Below, piece by piece: positions 23,353 through 35,064 of a DNA stretch of 64,000 bases. Source of the DNA: Neurospora tetrasperma FGSC 2508 (Eukaryota; Ascomycota; Sordariomycetes; Sordariales; Sordariaceae). The stretch lies in contig NW_009799102.1 in NCBI RefSeq assembly GCF_000213175.1, forward strand, positions 1,647,515-1,711,514, read 5' to 3'. Position numbers and translations under genes: made by a program. The notes under the pieces are model-generated. The model had not been told where the DNA came from, searched no databases, and saw nothing but the letters and a program-made list of their open reading frames with translations. How positions within the stretch are numbered: the stretch's first letter is position 1; each line of letters opens with the position of its first letter.

Positions 23353-26300
23353 GGGACTCGAGGCAGTTGACATGCTTACTGTAGCGATTCATTTTTATAC
23401 ATCTTGGGCGTACATGGGCTTGGTCCTTTTCTTATCTTTTTCTGTGGTCACACAGCTGGCGCAAAACGGTATATCCTAGGACAGGGCGTAGACGATGCGA
23501 AGTTGATGACCTTGATGGAACAATGGATGAACATCTGGGCTTTTGTACCTTTTTNNNNNNNNNNNNNNNNNNNNNNNNNNNNNNNNNNNNNNNNNNNNNN
23601 NNNNNNNNNNNNNNNNNNNNNNNNNNNNNNNNNNNNNNNNNNNNNNNNNNNNNNNNNNNNNNNNNNNNNNNNNNNNNNNNNNNNNNNNNNNNNNNNNNNN
23701 NNNNNNNNNNNNNNNNNNNNNNNNNNNNNNNNNNNNNNNNNNNNNNNNNNNNNNNNNNNNNNNNNNNNNNNNNNNNNNNNNNNNNNNNNNNNNNNNNNNN
23801 NNNNNNNNNNNNNNNNNNNNNNNNNNNNNNNNNNNNNNNNNNNNNNNNNNNNNNNNNNNNNNNNNNNNNNNNNNNNNNNNNNNNNNNNNNNNNNNNNNNN
23901 NNNNNNNNNNNNNNNNNNNNNNNNNNNGGGAGCGGCGCGAACACATTACGAAAAATGTCAAACAAAGGAAAAAAAAGGCCGAGGACATTCGAAATCATTC
24001 CCTAGGTGGAGCACTTTCTCTCTGGTTTTTTGTTTTTTTTTGCTGTGGAGGGGGGGTTCTGATTCGGGTTTTGTATCTTGGGAATTCATCGGTGTTTTGG
24101 CGGAGACAGTGTTTTTTTCTTTCTTTTTGAAGTGAATATCTATCACCACTCTTATCGTTGAGGATGGACAAAACAGGATCATGGCTCATGTCTTGAGTTT
24201 TATTGATCGAGGAATTCAGAACATTGTCAACTCATTCTGGATGTTTCTGACTTTCCAAAATTTTGTAACCTGATTCCTTTGGTTCTATTTTCCAGCGAAG
24301 AATGTTCACAGCAGCCGGTGCTTTTCTAGGACTCGTGCTGTTCTAGTCAACTTCTGTTGTGCGCAACCAAACAAGTTTGAACTACACTGTACGATACGTA
24401 TATCTCAACTCTACGTTGCTGTTTTTAGACAAGGCGCTATCACATCTTGTTTACATTTGCATATATTGTAGTACTGGGGATCACATACATATAGGTAGTG
24501 GTAGAAGGGACAGCACATCTCTAATCCGACGTTATTGTTCCAGCTGGTCACAACATCTTGATGTACCACTCCACGAGATACTCGTCATACTCGAAGACAG
24601 CCTTCTACAACTTTTCTTTTGTTTTCTACCTATCCCCTCGTGACTTCATCATCGGCTCCACATCCATTATGTACTGCACAGCACCTCAAATGTCCTCCAC
24701 CACAGCGCCGCCACTCTCACTACGTATGTACCCCGGGATCTTCACCTTCTGTAACTCCACCGTTTAGTGCAGATCTACACTACAACACTACGCTAACTAG
24801 TCCTCATCCAAGAAGGGTGAAATCACTACAGTGAATCATTGTCTCCTTTTTTTTTGTTGTTTTTCTTTGACAAAGGTCCGACGTCGTCTGAGTCCTTTAA
24901 AGTCACGGACTAAATGATTTTTTGAAAAGAAATAAACAAGATCAATACATGCACAAAACAAGAAGCACCAACCTTTGTGGCCTATGGGCTTGATGCTTGT
25001 TAACGTAACTATGTAGGTACATGGGCATTTGGAAGGCAAGGAGGTCAGGGGAATCCACCGATGGATGGATGACATGCGGCGTAGGTAGATCCCGTACTAG
25101 TACAGAGCTTACCAGCCTCCAGCTTCTACACTAACAGCTCCAACGAGCGCCGCCAGGACATGCTACCAACCAAGCAGACCATGCCTATGACGGACATACC
25201 CATCCATGACCGGGATTCAGTTCGGCTCAGCGGCTCAGGTTCCATATGTGTAACCTAGAAGACCGGACCGCCAAGATGGGAAAGTCCGGCGGCACTTACT
25301 TACACGCATAGCTCGCTAGGTCGCTATTTTCAGCTCCAATCTTTTAGTGGCCCTGTACCTAGCGGTGGAAGAATGAATAAGGAAAAGGGATGGAGGAAAG
25401 GGGGGGGTGGATGGATGCCCTAGTGTCCCTGGATTCCCTAGACTCTGATGGCCGATGGTTCAGCTGAGCTGAGTTTTAAGGTTTTTTTTTTTTTTTTACA
25501 GGGCATCTCCGTTGGCATTCGACGGTGTAGGGGTATGAGTTGTAAGTCCAGGGAGCGAGAGAGCTTTAGCTGGGTCCATGTCCGAGCGGAACTTCATTTG
25601 CGCTCGATTACACGATTGGGATACACTGCTTTTGGCATTCACGACCTCTCCAAGGTACCCTCTCCCATTCATACGTAATCGTTCCTATCTTTAGTGTAAT
25701 GTCTTTGTCATGGTCTGTTCGAGAAGCCCGGGGCGATCCGAACTCACCGCTGCATCGGATCTGCCTCTACGCACCTTGGTGGTTGAACAGGCGAGACTGG
25801 CGAGACTGGACCCCTGGGGCTGGGAATGACCTCATTGGAGTGGATCCCGCCCTTAGGTGTCTTGGGACCAGGACCCGCTTCGGTCGTTTTCCAGGGTCCC
25901 GGGTGTAGTCAGTACCGTTGATGCTGACGGATGGCAAGCAAGTAAACATCATGTAGGTCTAGGGGAAAGGTGCTGAATGGTGTGCTGGGTTTTGCGGTGA
26001 CTGCCTTGTGATTCCATCCTTGGCGTGTTGGGTGGAAAGTCGAGGATGAGAATGGGTGTAAACGTCACAGCTGCGATGTCGCAAAAAGGTAGGTACTATA
26101 GCAGTAAGTAAGAATGTCTACGAAACATCATGTGCACGTTCAGCAAGCAAGAGATAGGGAGCAGAGACATGATCGATATGATATAACTGTAACTAGTGAG
26201 GACATGCCTTCATCCGCTCTGTTCAGGTTCGAGCGGTAGTAAACATCCGTCGTACACAAATTATACCAACTTCCATGTCCACCCTCAGACTGTTTATACC

Positions 26301-27193
26301 ACCAAACGACACATCTCCTATTCATCCTCCCATCTTCCTTCGCCCATCGCTCCTTTTAAGTAAGTGCTAGGCTAGGAAACGCAAACCACCGAGAACGACA
26401 AACGAAAGACAAAAGAAACTATGGTCATAACATCGTCATATCTCATCAAGACAAGAAAAATAGAGAAGAAAATAAAATAAAAAAACAAAGAAACAACAGA
26501 ATCCGTGACAAGGGAAGCCATAGCCACTTATGTCACCACAGATACTGATGCCAACAATGACCACCTTTGAGCACTCATAGTGCTTTCGTTTTCTCTTTCC
26601 CCAGGCAAGGAGACCCGCCAGGGAGAAGAAGACAAAACATCATTGCCGCACCGCCGGTCAATCGGTAAGAGAATTCGAGTAGTACTGCCTAATGTACTAG
26701 TACCGAAGTCGAACAAAAAGACGCTGCAAAAAATAGAAATTCGAAGAGGACCGTATCGTAATCGCTGACGAAGACGATGGACGTTATTATGGTATGGTCC
26801 GATGATCGGCGGTTGGCAAGATGTTTTGTCGTGAAAGAAGGAAGGAAGGAGGAAGGAAGGATTGCGGTGCGAGGGTGTGAGGGTGCGAGTGTTCCCAAAT
26901 GCTGGAAGGAGCGATGCGATGGGTCGGTGCGGGCAGTGAGTGCAGTGTGTAGTGGATCAGGCATGGGACACGACGGAATCCTTCAACTCGGAAGGAAAGA
27001 GAAAGTCTTCCATTTCTCTCCTGATCCGGGTTGGATTTCGTTTCTCTTCCTGTCCCGCCCACTGTCACAAGTATACTCACTTACCACATCACACCAAAGT
27101 CCTTCGATCATTGATCATCCAACATTGTGTTGCGCTTGGCTCATGGTTCGGTGGAGTCGTTTTCGTTGGTCATCCGTCTCGCACCACCCTCAA
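23353..27193. other. convergent 3' region with assembly gap
   Basis: This 3.8-kb stretch lies between the ends of PFK2 (+) and the unidentified gene (-). It holds the second N-gap, T-rich runs (for example T13 near 25486-25498) and only short ORFs. The stretch before 27194 is probably 3' untranslated DNA. No gene supported. Confidence 0.5.
23555..23927. other. assembly gap (373 N)
   Basis: This is a run of 373 N, preceded by TTTTT and followed by G- and A-rich sequence. Frames crossing it are meaningless. Confidence 0.99.
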
Positions 27194-29572
27194 TCACCAT
27201 ACCCTGTGAATATTTTCAACATCCTCTCCTGCTCCGCCCAGGCCCGAATCGCGGTGGCTGACAATCCCACTTACACTTCCGTTGTCGCCTGAGTTTCTCT
27301 CCTTAGCCACCAGTTCGTCACCGAGGCCATATCCAGGTACTGGTGGTGGCGCACGGTTGGGCTGTGGCCTAGTCTTTAGTGGTGATACGCTTTGAGGTTG
27401 CTGTGTCGGCTTCGGGTAGTGAAATCTGGGTATGCTGACGGGTGTTGTTGTCGAGGTACTGGTTGATGGTCGCTGGGGAGTTCCCGGGTGATTTGATGAT
27501 GCTGCCAGTTGGTACTCGGGTTCAGGAGAGTCTATGATCATAGCATCATCCTCGTCCCTGTCCCTTCTAAGGTTCATGCTGTCCTCCTCCTCTCTCCGAT
27601 AACCGTTGGCATGTACGTAGGTATTTGTCGTCACTGGCATCGCTTCACTCGCGCTCGGACGATGGCACCTTGTCGACTGCTCTTCCACGCCCCTTTGGGA
27701 CTTGTGGCTGACACTATTACGCCTGCGAACAAAGCCGAGAAACCCTTTTCTCAAAGATAAGGAAGACGGGCTTTTGGGTACCTTGGTTATCCTTGCCTGG
27801 CCAGGGCGGACCGGAGTGGCAATAGATATCGCGTCGTCCAAGCCGGTGGCCTGGCGAAGAGGGGAGAAGAAAGAAGCAGCGCCTTCTTCTGACAAAAAGT
27901 CACCCTTCAGCCCAGCGCTCGTGGCTGGCCTATTCTCCATGCTTTCCCTGGCCTTCCCCTTATCCTTGGAGCCGAATATGAAAGACTTGTTCTTGATGGC
28001 GACTGGAGCCGACATGACGGACGCGGCGGCGGATCGAAAGCTTGAAACGGACGTACGGGACTTGGTTGGCGAGGAGGGTCGCTCATCAAATTCGATTTTC
28101 GACTGTGATTTCCTCAACTTCTTGGCCAGCTTGCGGATCGAGCCGTAGTCGACGTTGGTCTCAATGTTGTTACCATGGGGATCAGTACCGCGCTTCGTTC
28201 CGCGGGAAGGCGAGTCTGGGGCAGTCACCGGATCAGTTTGTGGAGGAAGATAGTCGTTTACAAAGGCAGAACCAATTGTACGTGTTGGCTCTTCCCTAGA
28301 AGGCGAGGGAAGAGGAGGTGGGGCCATCGAGTTGTTAACGGGTACTGACGCTGTCTTGCGATGGAAGCTGGTGAAAATAGCATGCAACTTCTTTTCATCA
28401 TTGTTCTGTGCCAGATGTTCGGCAAAGGGCTTCAGGTCCTCAGCTGGCGATTCTGAACGGCTGGGTACTGGCGAGGGACGACTGGATGAGAACGCAGTCG
28501 TGGCGGCGCGAGCCCTACCATTAACACTATCATGTCGGATTGGACTGTTACTCAGTACGGTGCCCGCGCTTTGGGCGGCTCGGAGGGGATGTCTGGTGCC
28601 GTGAATAGCGTGCTGTTCAAAGAATCCCGATGCCACCAAGTTCTTGTAACTCTCCATCACCTCTTCCTTAGTGGGGTAATCGGCGGCTGAGAACTTTTTG
28701 GCTGCTTCCTTCGCCGCCTCTTGATCGCGCGTCGCCAGCGCTGCGGCTGCTCCTCTAAAAACAGGCACAGGCGGTACAGGAGGTGGTGTCTCACCAGATG
28801 GGGTGCAAGGCGCCGTCATGATTGAGCCTCGACCACGGTGTATCGATGATCGGCTGTCCGCTTGTGTGTTCAGAGAGGGCCGTCCCATAGCGTCTTTACC
28901 GCTCACCATGGCTCCCCAAGACTTGCTACGACTCAGGCTGAACTTTTCGCGGACGCCATCCCACAGCGGCGTGAGGAGGAACTTGCTCTTGCTGCGACTG
29001 TGACCCATCGGCGGCTGCGCCGGCGGCTGCTGTTCTTCCTGCTCGTTTTCTTGTGGGGGTGTGGATGGCTCATAGGCAGTAGTTGTAGTCTGACGGGTGT
29101 GGTGTCGCTCCATGGTTGGAGCATGTTCGGTGGCCGGCGTGCCAACAAACTGTCGCTCGTATTCCTCCACGTCCATATCCTCCAGGTATGACGGCGGCGG
29201 GGCAGCGGAAACACGGTCGTTCATGGAACCCTCAACAAATCGGCTGAAGCTAGCAGCCGAGGAGGTGTGATTCAACTTGTGGGCGCCGGAGCCGATGGTA
29301 GGTGACTGTGGAGGACGAGACGACGCCATTGCATTCGGTCTCGAGAAGTTGACAAATTCCTTCTTTTGTGGGGCGGCTTTCGTCTCGTCGTTCTTCTTGG
29401 GTCGCAGGTGCGAGCGGAATCGCGCCTTTGCGGACCGTAGCAGGCGACCAAATCGGTCGGCGGAGGGCTTTCTTGGGTCCAGGCTGGCTAGTGTCGTCTG
29501 CTGTTGTTCGCTATCGTGAGGAGAGTCGATCAGTGAACATGTCAGCGTGCATGGGGAGAGGCGATGCGGCAT
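27194..29572 (-). CDS. unidentified 792-residue Ser/Pro-rich protein
   Basis: This is a single uninterrupted frame of 792 residues from ATG 29572. It is far too long and consistent in codon use to be chance, but I do not recognise a domain. Much of it is disordered Ser/Pro/Arg-rich sequence. More ordered, probably conserved islands are a basic segment near 38-60 (FGRLLRSAKARFRSHLRPKK), a motif near 110-142 with PPSY at 126-129 followed by acidic residues, a segment near 290-330 (YPTKEEVMESYKNLVASGFF), and a lysine-rich possible nuclear signal (KLAKKLRKSQSK). No signal peptide or membrane segment is seen. The start is uncertain: a possible acceptor (CACGATAG) lies 20 codons in, so a 5' intron with a later start (Met81) is possible. 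A GTATGG just before the stop could be a donor for an unseen last exon. Confidence 0.8.
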   Translation of the reverse strand: MPHRLSPCTLTCSLIDSPHDSEQQQTTLASLDPRKPSADRFGRLLRSAKARFRSHLRPKKNDETKAAPQKKEFVNFSRPNAMASSRPPQSPTIGSGAHKLNHTSSAASFSRFVEGSMNDRVSAAPPPSYLEDMDVEEYERQFVGTPATEHAPTMERHHTRQTTTTAYEPSTPPQENEQEEQQPPAQPPMGHSRSKSKFLLTPLWDGVREKFSLSRSKSWGAMVSGKDAMGRPSLNTQADSRSSIHRGRGSIMTAPCTPSGETPPPVPPVPVFRGAAAALATRDQEAAKEAAKKFSAADYPTKEEVMESYKNLVASGFFEQHAIHGTRHPLRAAQSAGTVLSNSPIRHDSVNGRARAATTAFSSSRPSPVPSRSESPAEDLKPFAEHLAQNNDEKKLHAIFTSFHRKTASVPVNNSMAPPPLPSPSREEPTRTIGSAFVNDYLPPQTDPVTAPDSPSRGTKRGTDPHGNNIETNVDYGSIRKLAKKLRKSQSKIEFDERPSSPTKSRTSVSSFRSAAASVMSAPVAIKNKSFIFGSKDKGKARESMENRPATSAGLKGDFLSEEGAASFFSPLRQATGLDDAISIATPVRPGQARITKVPKSPSSLSLRKGFLGFVRRRNSVSHKSQRGVEEQSTRCHRPSASEAMPVTTNTYVHANGYRREEEDSMNLRRDRDEDDAMIIDSPEPEYQLAASSNHPGTPQRPSTSTSTTTPVSIPRFHYPKPTQQPQSVSPLKTRPQPNRAPPPVPGYGLGDELVAKERNSGDNGSVSGIVSHRDSGLGGAGEDVENIHRVW

Positions 29573-31395
29573 TCTGGTTGCGGCGTGTCATGCAACAGGC
29601 GACTGACACCTACCAGCAGAAATCGCAACGCTCCTTCGTCGGGCGAAGCGGACTCGCTCACGCGGCTTCGACGAGGTTTTGTGTGCGTTTAAAGGAGTGC
29701 CGACGGACGAATGAGTGGTTTATTCGGTGAGCGAGTGGATATCAAAAAGCGGTGGTGGGCGTTACGGGAGGTTGGGGGAACCGCGGACGTGGGTGGTGCC
29801 AGGCGATTGAGTGGGTTTTTGTTTACTTCTGGCGCCAAAAAGGAGAGTATGACCGTCCGAAGGGAACTATCGTTCTCCCCCCGGCAGCTGCACCCCCAGC
29901 AAGCCCAGCAGCAAGCCCAGCAACACCTACTCCGGTGGATGCCCGTGTGGTGTCCGCTAGGGTATCCGCCCGTGGTCCCCCTGGCTGTTCCTGCGTTTCC
30001 AGGAAGCTCGCCAGCCGGAGCAGAAGAGCCAAGGCCGAGTCGCCTAGGTACACCTAACAAAGCAAATCAGAACCTACTCCCAGCGGCCGGCCAGTGGTGC
30101 CCCCGCCGCCTGAGTCCCGCTCTTCCGTTTGGCGCAGGTCTGGCAGACTTGCCCGGCTGAACCCCTGTTGCATGAAAAAACCTGGGGAAAAAGTGAACAA
30201 AGGCCAATGAAAAGGTGGCGATGCCTCGTTTTGTTTTCCTGCTTTTGCGGTTTCTGAAATGGAGAAAGAGGGAAAGGCAAATTGCCAGGGTTTCGGATCA
30301 CCTTTTCACTCAATATGGCTCCCATGTTTTGGAAAAATGAGACAAATATTCACAGTGTTTCGGGGCTTGGGTTTGGTCATTTTTGCGGTGGACTCGGAAG
30401 CAGGAGGATCACCCATTGCACCCCATTGCACCCCCTGGCGGCCCCGTCTGGTAGCGGATCAGCAGCGGGCCAACTGTCCATCACGAACGTTCATCAGTCC
30501 CCATCAAGCAGGCTGGGGCCCAGGGGGGCCCAGGAGATGGATGGCAGAGAGAGCACATGGCCCCCGGGAACCCGGCGGAGAGGTGAGATGCCTTGCATTG
30601 GCCTCGCGTGCCGTTGCGGGTAGCGGTATCAACTTGCGCCGGTGACCTGCTGCAACGGCAATCTGGCTTCCACGCTGCTGGCTGCACAGTTCCTGTTCTT
30701 GGGACGAGCTGCTTAACGAACAGGTTGGGTGTTTGGATTCCTGGAGGCGCCCATCTTCAGGAGCCAGTTCAGGGGCGTTTCGTTCGTGACACCATACCAT
30801 CGTCGTACAATGGTGCGCTTTCACGCAACTGTTCCCAAACACCAAAGTGTCCCGAGAGAAAGAGACTCGGAGACTTTGTTGGTTGGCATTCACCGTCCGT
30901 TGTGACCGTCCGACGCAGACACCATGATCAGCATACACATACCCAAGCCAAGCACCCCAAGGTACATATACATACACACACATAACCTTATACCCGCCCG
31001 GCTGAACGATCACCGATTCAACTGGCCCACGGTTAACGGCCCTGCAGCTTCGTCCGAGGCCCGTTCCAGTTAATGCAGCCACCACGCTCCAAAATGGCGC
31101 GAGAAGGAATCCGTGCATGAATGTATGTGCGGGGCTTAAACATTCATTTCGGAGGAATGACCGTCTACGACGGCATCGCCCAAGGAGATCATTCATTTTC
31201 GATGCATTCCCACAAGGCGGGACCAGGTGAGATTTCCTGCACGACATAAGTTACATCTTGATTTTCCCACATCCGAGCTTGAGAAGATCGTAGCAAGCAT
31301 ATATCTTGCCGAGCCGAACGAGAAACCTGATGAACTCTATCGCCGAGGAGCTTCAAAAAAATTGTTTTTATAAGACCGATATGAAATCCTTCCGT

Positions 31396-31424
31396 TCAAG
31401 ATCCGCTTGCCGCTCGGATCTTGA
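31396..31424. repeat. inverted repeat, 10-bp perfect stem, 9-nt loop
   Basis: TCAAGATCCG is followed by a 9-base spacer and its exact reverse complement CGGATCTTGA. It lies in non-coding DNA more than 1.8 kb from either flanking gene. It could form an RNA or DNA hairpin, or be a split binding site. No U-run follows directly. Confidence 0.75.
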
Positions 31425-32664
31425 TGATCTTATGCTCGCAAGCAAGGAAAAAAAAAGGCCGAAATGCACTGACACAAACTAATTTCCTACTACTGTCTCC
31501 TTTTCATCTCGGCCATCGGTAGATTTATCCGATAGCGGTTCTGGTTGCCGTGCTAACTACTTGTCTTTATTGTCCGAGCGAAACCCACCTAACTCCACGG
31601 ATCATGGATCAGGTCGCCCAGGTGAACGTTCGAACCATTGCTAACTTTGGGGAAACTCAACAAGCCTACCTGGACTCTGTTACCACTCAAGTCAATTTTT
31701 TTGGGAACATAAAAATAAGAATAAAAAGGATCTTGAATTCTCTTCTATGTTTTTCTCCAGATTGTTTTTTTTCCTTTTCTTCTTCGTTTTTACCTCCACC
31801 TCGGCCGAGCTTTTCATGGTTTCTATATACTATCCAATCTTTTCTTGATTCTTTTTTTCCTCGTGGCTCTCTTTCCCGTACCAAATTTACACTTTTCGTC
31901 TCTTCTACAGTTCTGTGGCTTTTTTTTTCCCTATCTCATCCCACTCATGCCTGGAAGGTTGGAGTTTCTTCCAGTTAACTGTCACATAACTGACTGATCT
32001 CTGTCACAGCACTGCAGACAACTTCACTAACCGGTCCACGTTTCTGCAAAAGGATACAAGTAACCAAAGCTGACATGTCGGTTCCTCAAAGCGGCACATC
32101 TACGTTGCGATAAGAGGTGGCTCTTTGCAGATGCTATCACAATTTCGAGCAGTAACAGGTGAACTCGTCGAACCTAATAAGTGGTAGCCGCAAATTCACC
32201 AGGAACGTCGACCGTGTCGAAGAAACGTGGTTTCTTCACGCGCTGTTTGCTCTGATTCACATCACATGGTTATATTTGGAGGGATGGACTGGCATTCAAT
32301 CTACCATCAACCTGATTATGCCAGGCCCATCACTGTACCATACTGTAGATGCTCGAGAGAAAACTTCAAAGGGCTCTCTGAGGTTGGCTTATAGGACGCT
32401 TGGCGGGGGTTATGCCAGTCGTGTTGCAGTTGTCCATACCTAGGCAGAAACATGATCACTAACCACCTTCAACCCTGCAGTGCCATTCTGAGTTTCCCGA
32501 ATTTCTACAGTAGGTTCGGCACTTTCATCTTGAACTGATAACCTTGAATCCCTATCTTCTTGGCGTTCCATACGACTTAACTGGTAACCATTCCGATTGG
32601 ATCCCGCGCACCTTGTGAAAACCCGATTTATGATCTGAACAAGTATGTAGACAGAAGAAAAAGG

Positions 32665-32694
32665 AAAAAAAAAAAAAAAAAAAAAANAAAAAAA
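32665..32694. repeat. A-rich homopolymer with one ambiguous base
   Basis: A 30-nt run of A holds a single N at 32687, showing an unresolved homopolymer length. It lies in the 3' flank of VE-1. Confidence 0.95.
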
Positions 32695-33344
32695 GGGTAG
32701 AAGAGAACATGAGATAGAAGAAGAGAGAAACGTCAAGAAGGAACGTATGTAGCAGTAATGTCTGGCTGTTTTCTTCAACGCCAACAGCTTGGTCTGGTGG
32801 TATATGTGCAGCCAAGATCCTCAGCATCCAACCTCTGCAAATACCAAGTATATGCGTGCATGCCTCAATGCGTCTCTGTGGGCTGCGTATGCCCTGAGCA
32901 CGTGTGTAGCCAAACTCATACAGCATTCAACGGCACTCAAACCCCAAACCCTAATCCAAACAAATAGGGACATTTTTGTGCGATGGTCGGTAGTCAAGAA
33001 GAGACAAGAAAAGAGTACCACAAACTGACAGACTGGACAGACAGATGACGAAAAGAAATCAAGACAGACTTTGCACGAATGAGCCCGCACGGAGTGGGCA
33101 ACCATTATTTAAAAATCGAACCCGAAGCCAAATTTGGGACAAGGGCACTCAATGCCCCGGCGCCTCAGCCGATCAAACGCCTCAACACCTAGCTCAGCAG
33201 CAACAACCCCATCAAGCCATGAAGGAGAAACTTGTTACTGTGCGCGTGGAACTCTCTCAGTGTCAGTGCTCCGGAAAGCCACTTGATCGACCATTAACAA
33301 GAAATCCCACAAAGAACATAACCGTCGTGTAAAAATGATCAACC

Positions 33345-35064
33345 TCAATACCCGCCAATATCTGCCTGCTTACACTCAACGCTGCCGTCAGCACGTCTAT
33401 ACTTGAACGTGCAAAGCGGCGGCTCCTTGTCATCCAAAGACTCCCGCTCGCGCGCCCCGTCCTGGTACCGCCTCATTTCAGGATCAGCCCTGAACGTCTG
33501 ATCGTGTGCGCGTTTCGAGCCAGCAACCTGCGGAGGCGGAGGAGGTGGCGGCGGAAGCTGGTTGTAGCCGCCAGAACTTGTGAGACCGCCGCTGTTGCTG
33601 ACGGAATAGGCACGAGGGTAAGGCGGAGCAGCCATGTTGCTGGGGCTGACCATTGGATGCTGGTTGTGGCTGGCTGAGGAAAAGCGGTCGACTTGCAGAG
33701 GAGGTAGAGCAGTTACAGGTAACCTGTGAGGAGCGATGGAAGGGTGCTGGTGATGCGGCTGAGTAGGAGAGACGGCCTCACTGAGGGGCGGGAGTGTGTA
33801 TTGCTTTGTACTTTGGTGGATGCTGTCGTGACGAGGGGCGGGATTGATGGGCGCATAGGTCCGTGATGTGTGATGCTCGGACTGGAATATCGGCTGATGG
33901 GGCGGTGGTGGCGGAGGGTAGGAAGACGGCTGGTGTTGATAAGGTGCCCGTTGGCTCGTGGGGTAGACGGGTGAAGGGGGAACCGAGTGCGGTTGGGCGA
34001 AACTTTGTGGTGGTGGTTGAGCGGGATACTGATGATGTGTGTTCCCGCCCAAGAAACCCAAATGGCCTCCGGATGTCGGTGTTTGAGCAGCGTATTGAGG
34101 TGGGTAGTCAGCCATCGAAGGCCGGCGTTGAGGATCGCTGATAGCAGAGTAGGGCGTCCTCTCGGTGCTTCCGCTCATCGATCTTTGTCGGTAAGCTTCC
34201 TGCTTTGCAGTATCAGGTGTGGCGGTTCTCCTGACCCTCCGATATTCCTCCTCGCCATTCTCATAGTCGTTACCACCACTGTTTCCTTTTCCATCGCGGC
34301 GTCTCATCCTCACATCACGCCTGATACGAACGCGACATCCCTGTTCGGCGACGGTACGGCTGAGGGGCGTGCTCTCGGTCAATCCTGGAAACTTTTTGGC
34401 GCTGTAGACAACGAAATCATGCGACTTGATGTCCATTCGGAAGTCGAAGGATCCTGGCGAGCCGTCCTGGGGGGCATTGGGTTCTTCGGGATCTTTGTCC
34501 TTGTCCTCCTTGGTCTCTTCGTACAGGTTGAATGTCAGTTTATAGCGACCCTCGTGGCGAACCGACAGATCGGGGAACAAGAAGTAGCCGGCCAACTTGG
34601 GTCGGTCAAGATAAGCCATGCCGGAGACAGGCATGCCAGTCAGCACAGGCGGTGTGTTGGCCGAAGGAGTCTGCAGACGACCCTGGGCCATGACACGAGC
34701 GTGCTCGAGCGTGGCGTAGAGGAAAAAGTTGGCGTTATACTGAAAAGTGACATCCCTCTCCTGGGCCATCTCAAAAGATTCACCCTCAAAGATGCGCAGC
34801 TCCACGACCGGAGGCGGGTCCACGGGGCGACGGTCGGCGGATGCTGGAACAAGTATTAACGATCCGCGAGCGATCCCCATCTTGATTCTGGCACTTACAT
34901 TTAGGACCCGAACCGCACGCTCTCGCGCGCAGGGGTTCTTGGACAACCCTCAGAGAATACCATAGCTTTCGGCCGCTTCTTGTTATGCGACTTTTGACCG
35001 AGGCTATGGGCTCATCGTCATGACAGAGGCCGTTGGAGGCAGCGGCGATAACCTGAGCACCCAT
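33345..35064 (-). CDS. ve-1: velvet-family developmental regulator VE-1 / VeA
   Basis: Exons 35064-34899 and 34843-33345 are joined by a 55-nt intron (GTAAGT...TTCCAG, phase 1). The join restores the conserved GPKSSADRRPVDPPP motif and gives 554 residues, usual for Sordariomycete VeA. The velvet domain spans about 27-235, with SRITRSGRKL, RARACG, FFLYATLEH, GYFLFPDLSVRHEG and QGCRVRIRR all visible. The basic stretch around RSGRK/RARACG overlaps the bipartite nuclear signal known in VeA. The rest is Pro/Ser/His/Gln-rich and disordered, with a short conserved end (CTFKYRRADGSVECKQ). VeA bridges other velvet proteins and LaeA to couple light to development and secondary metabolism in the nucleus. 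The start is the first in-frame ATG; frame upstream is open but lacks ATG, so an extra 5' exon is possible. Confidence 0.93.

Larger units (their letters stand above)
29573..33344. other. spacer between the unidentified gene and VE-1, with a hairpin
   Basis: This 3.8-kb stretch has no supported gene. A 247-residue minus-strand frame at 30504-31247 is Cys/His/Arg-rich and patternless. It includes a perfect 10-bp hairpin at 31396-31424, a pyrimidine-rich plus-strand stretch at about 31690-31930, and an A-run at 32665-32694 with one ambiguous base. The end is VE-1 3' flank. Confidence 0.5.

Noticed and set aside
30504-31247. 247-residue minus-strand frame in the spacer right of the unidentified gene
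   Set aside because: It is rich in Cys, His and Arg with no family pattern or splice context, and an overlapping plus-strand frame is equally open.
33100-33140. GGTTCGA-like B-box on the minus strand suggesting a tRNA
   Set aside because: The flanking bases do not form a T-stem and no A-box or acceptor stem was found. Other GGTTCGA hits, near 26225 and 57508, failed the same test.
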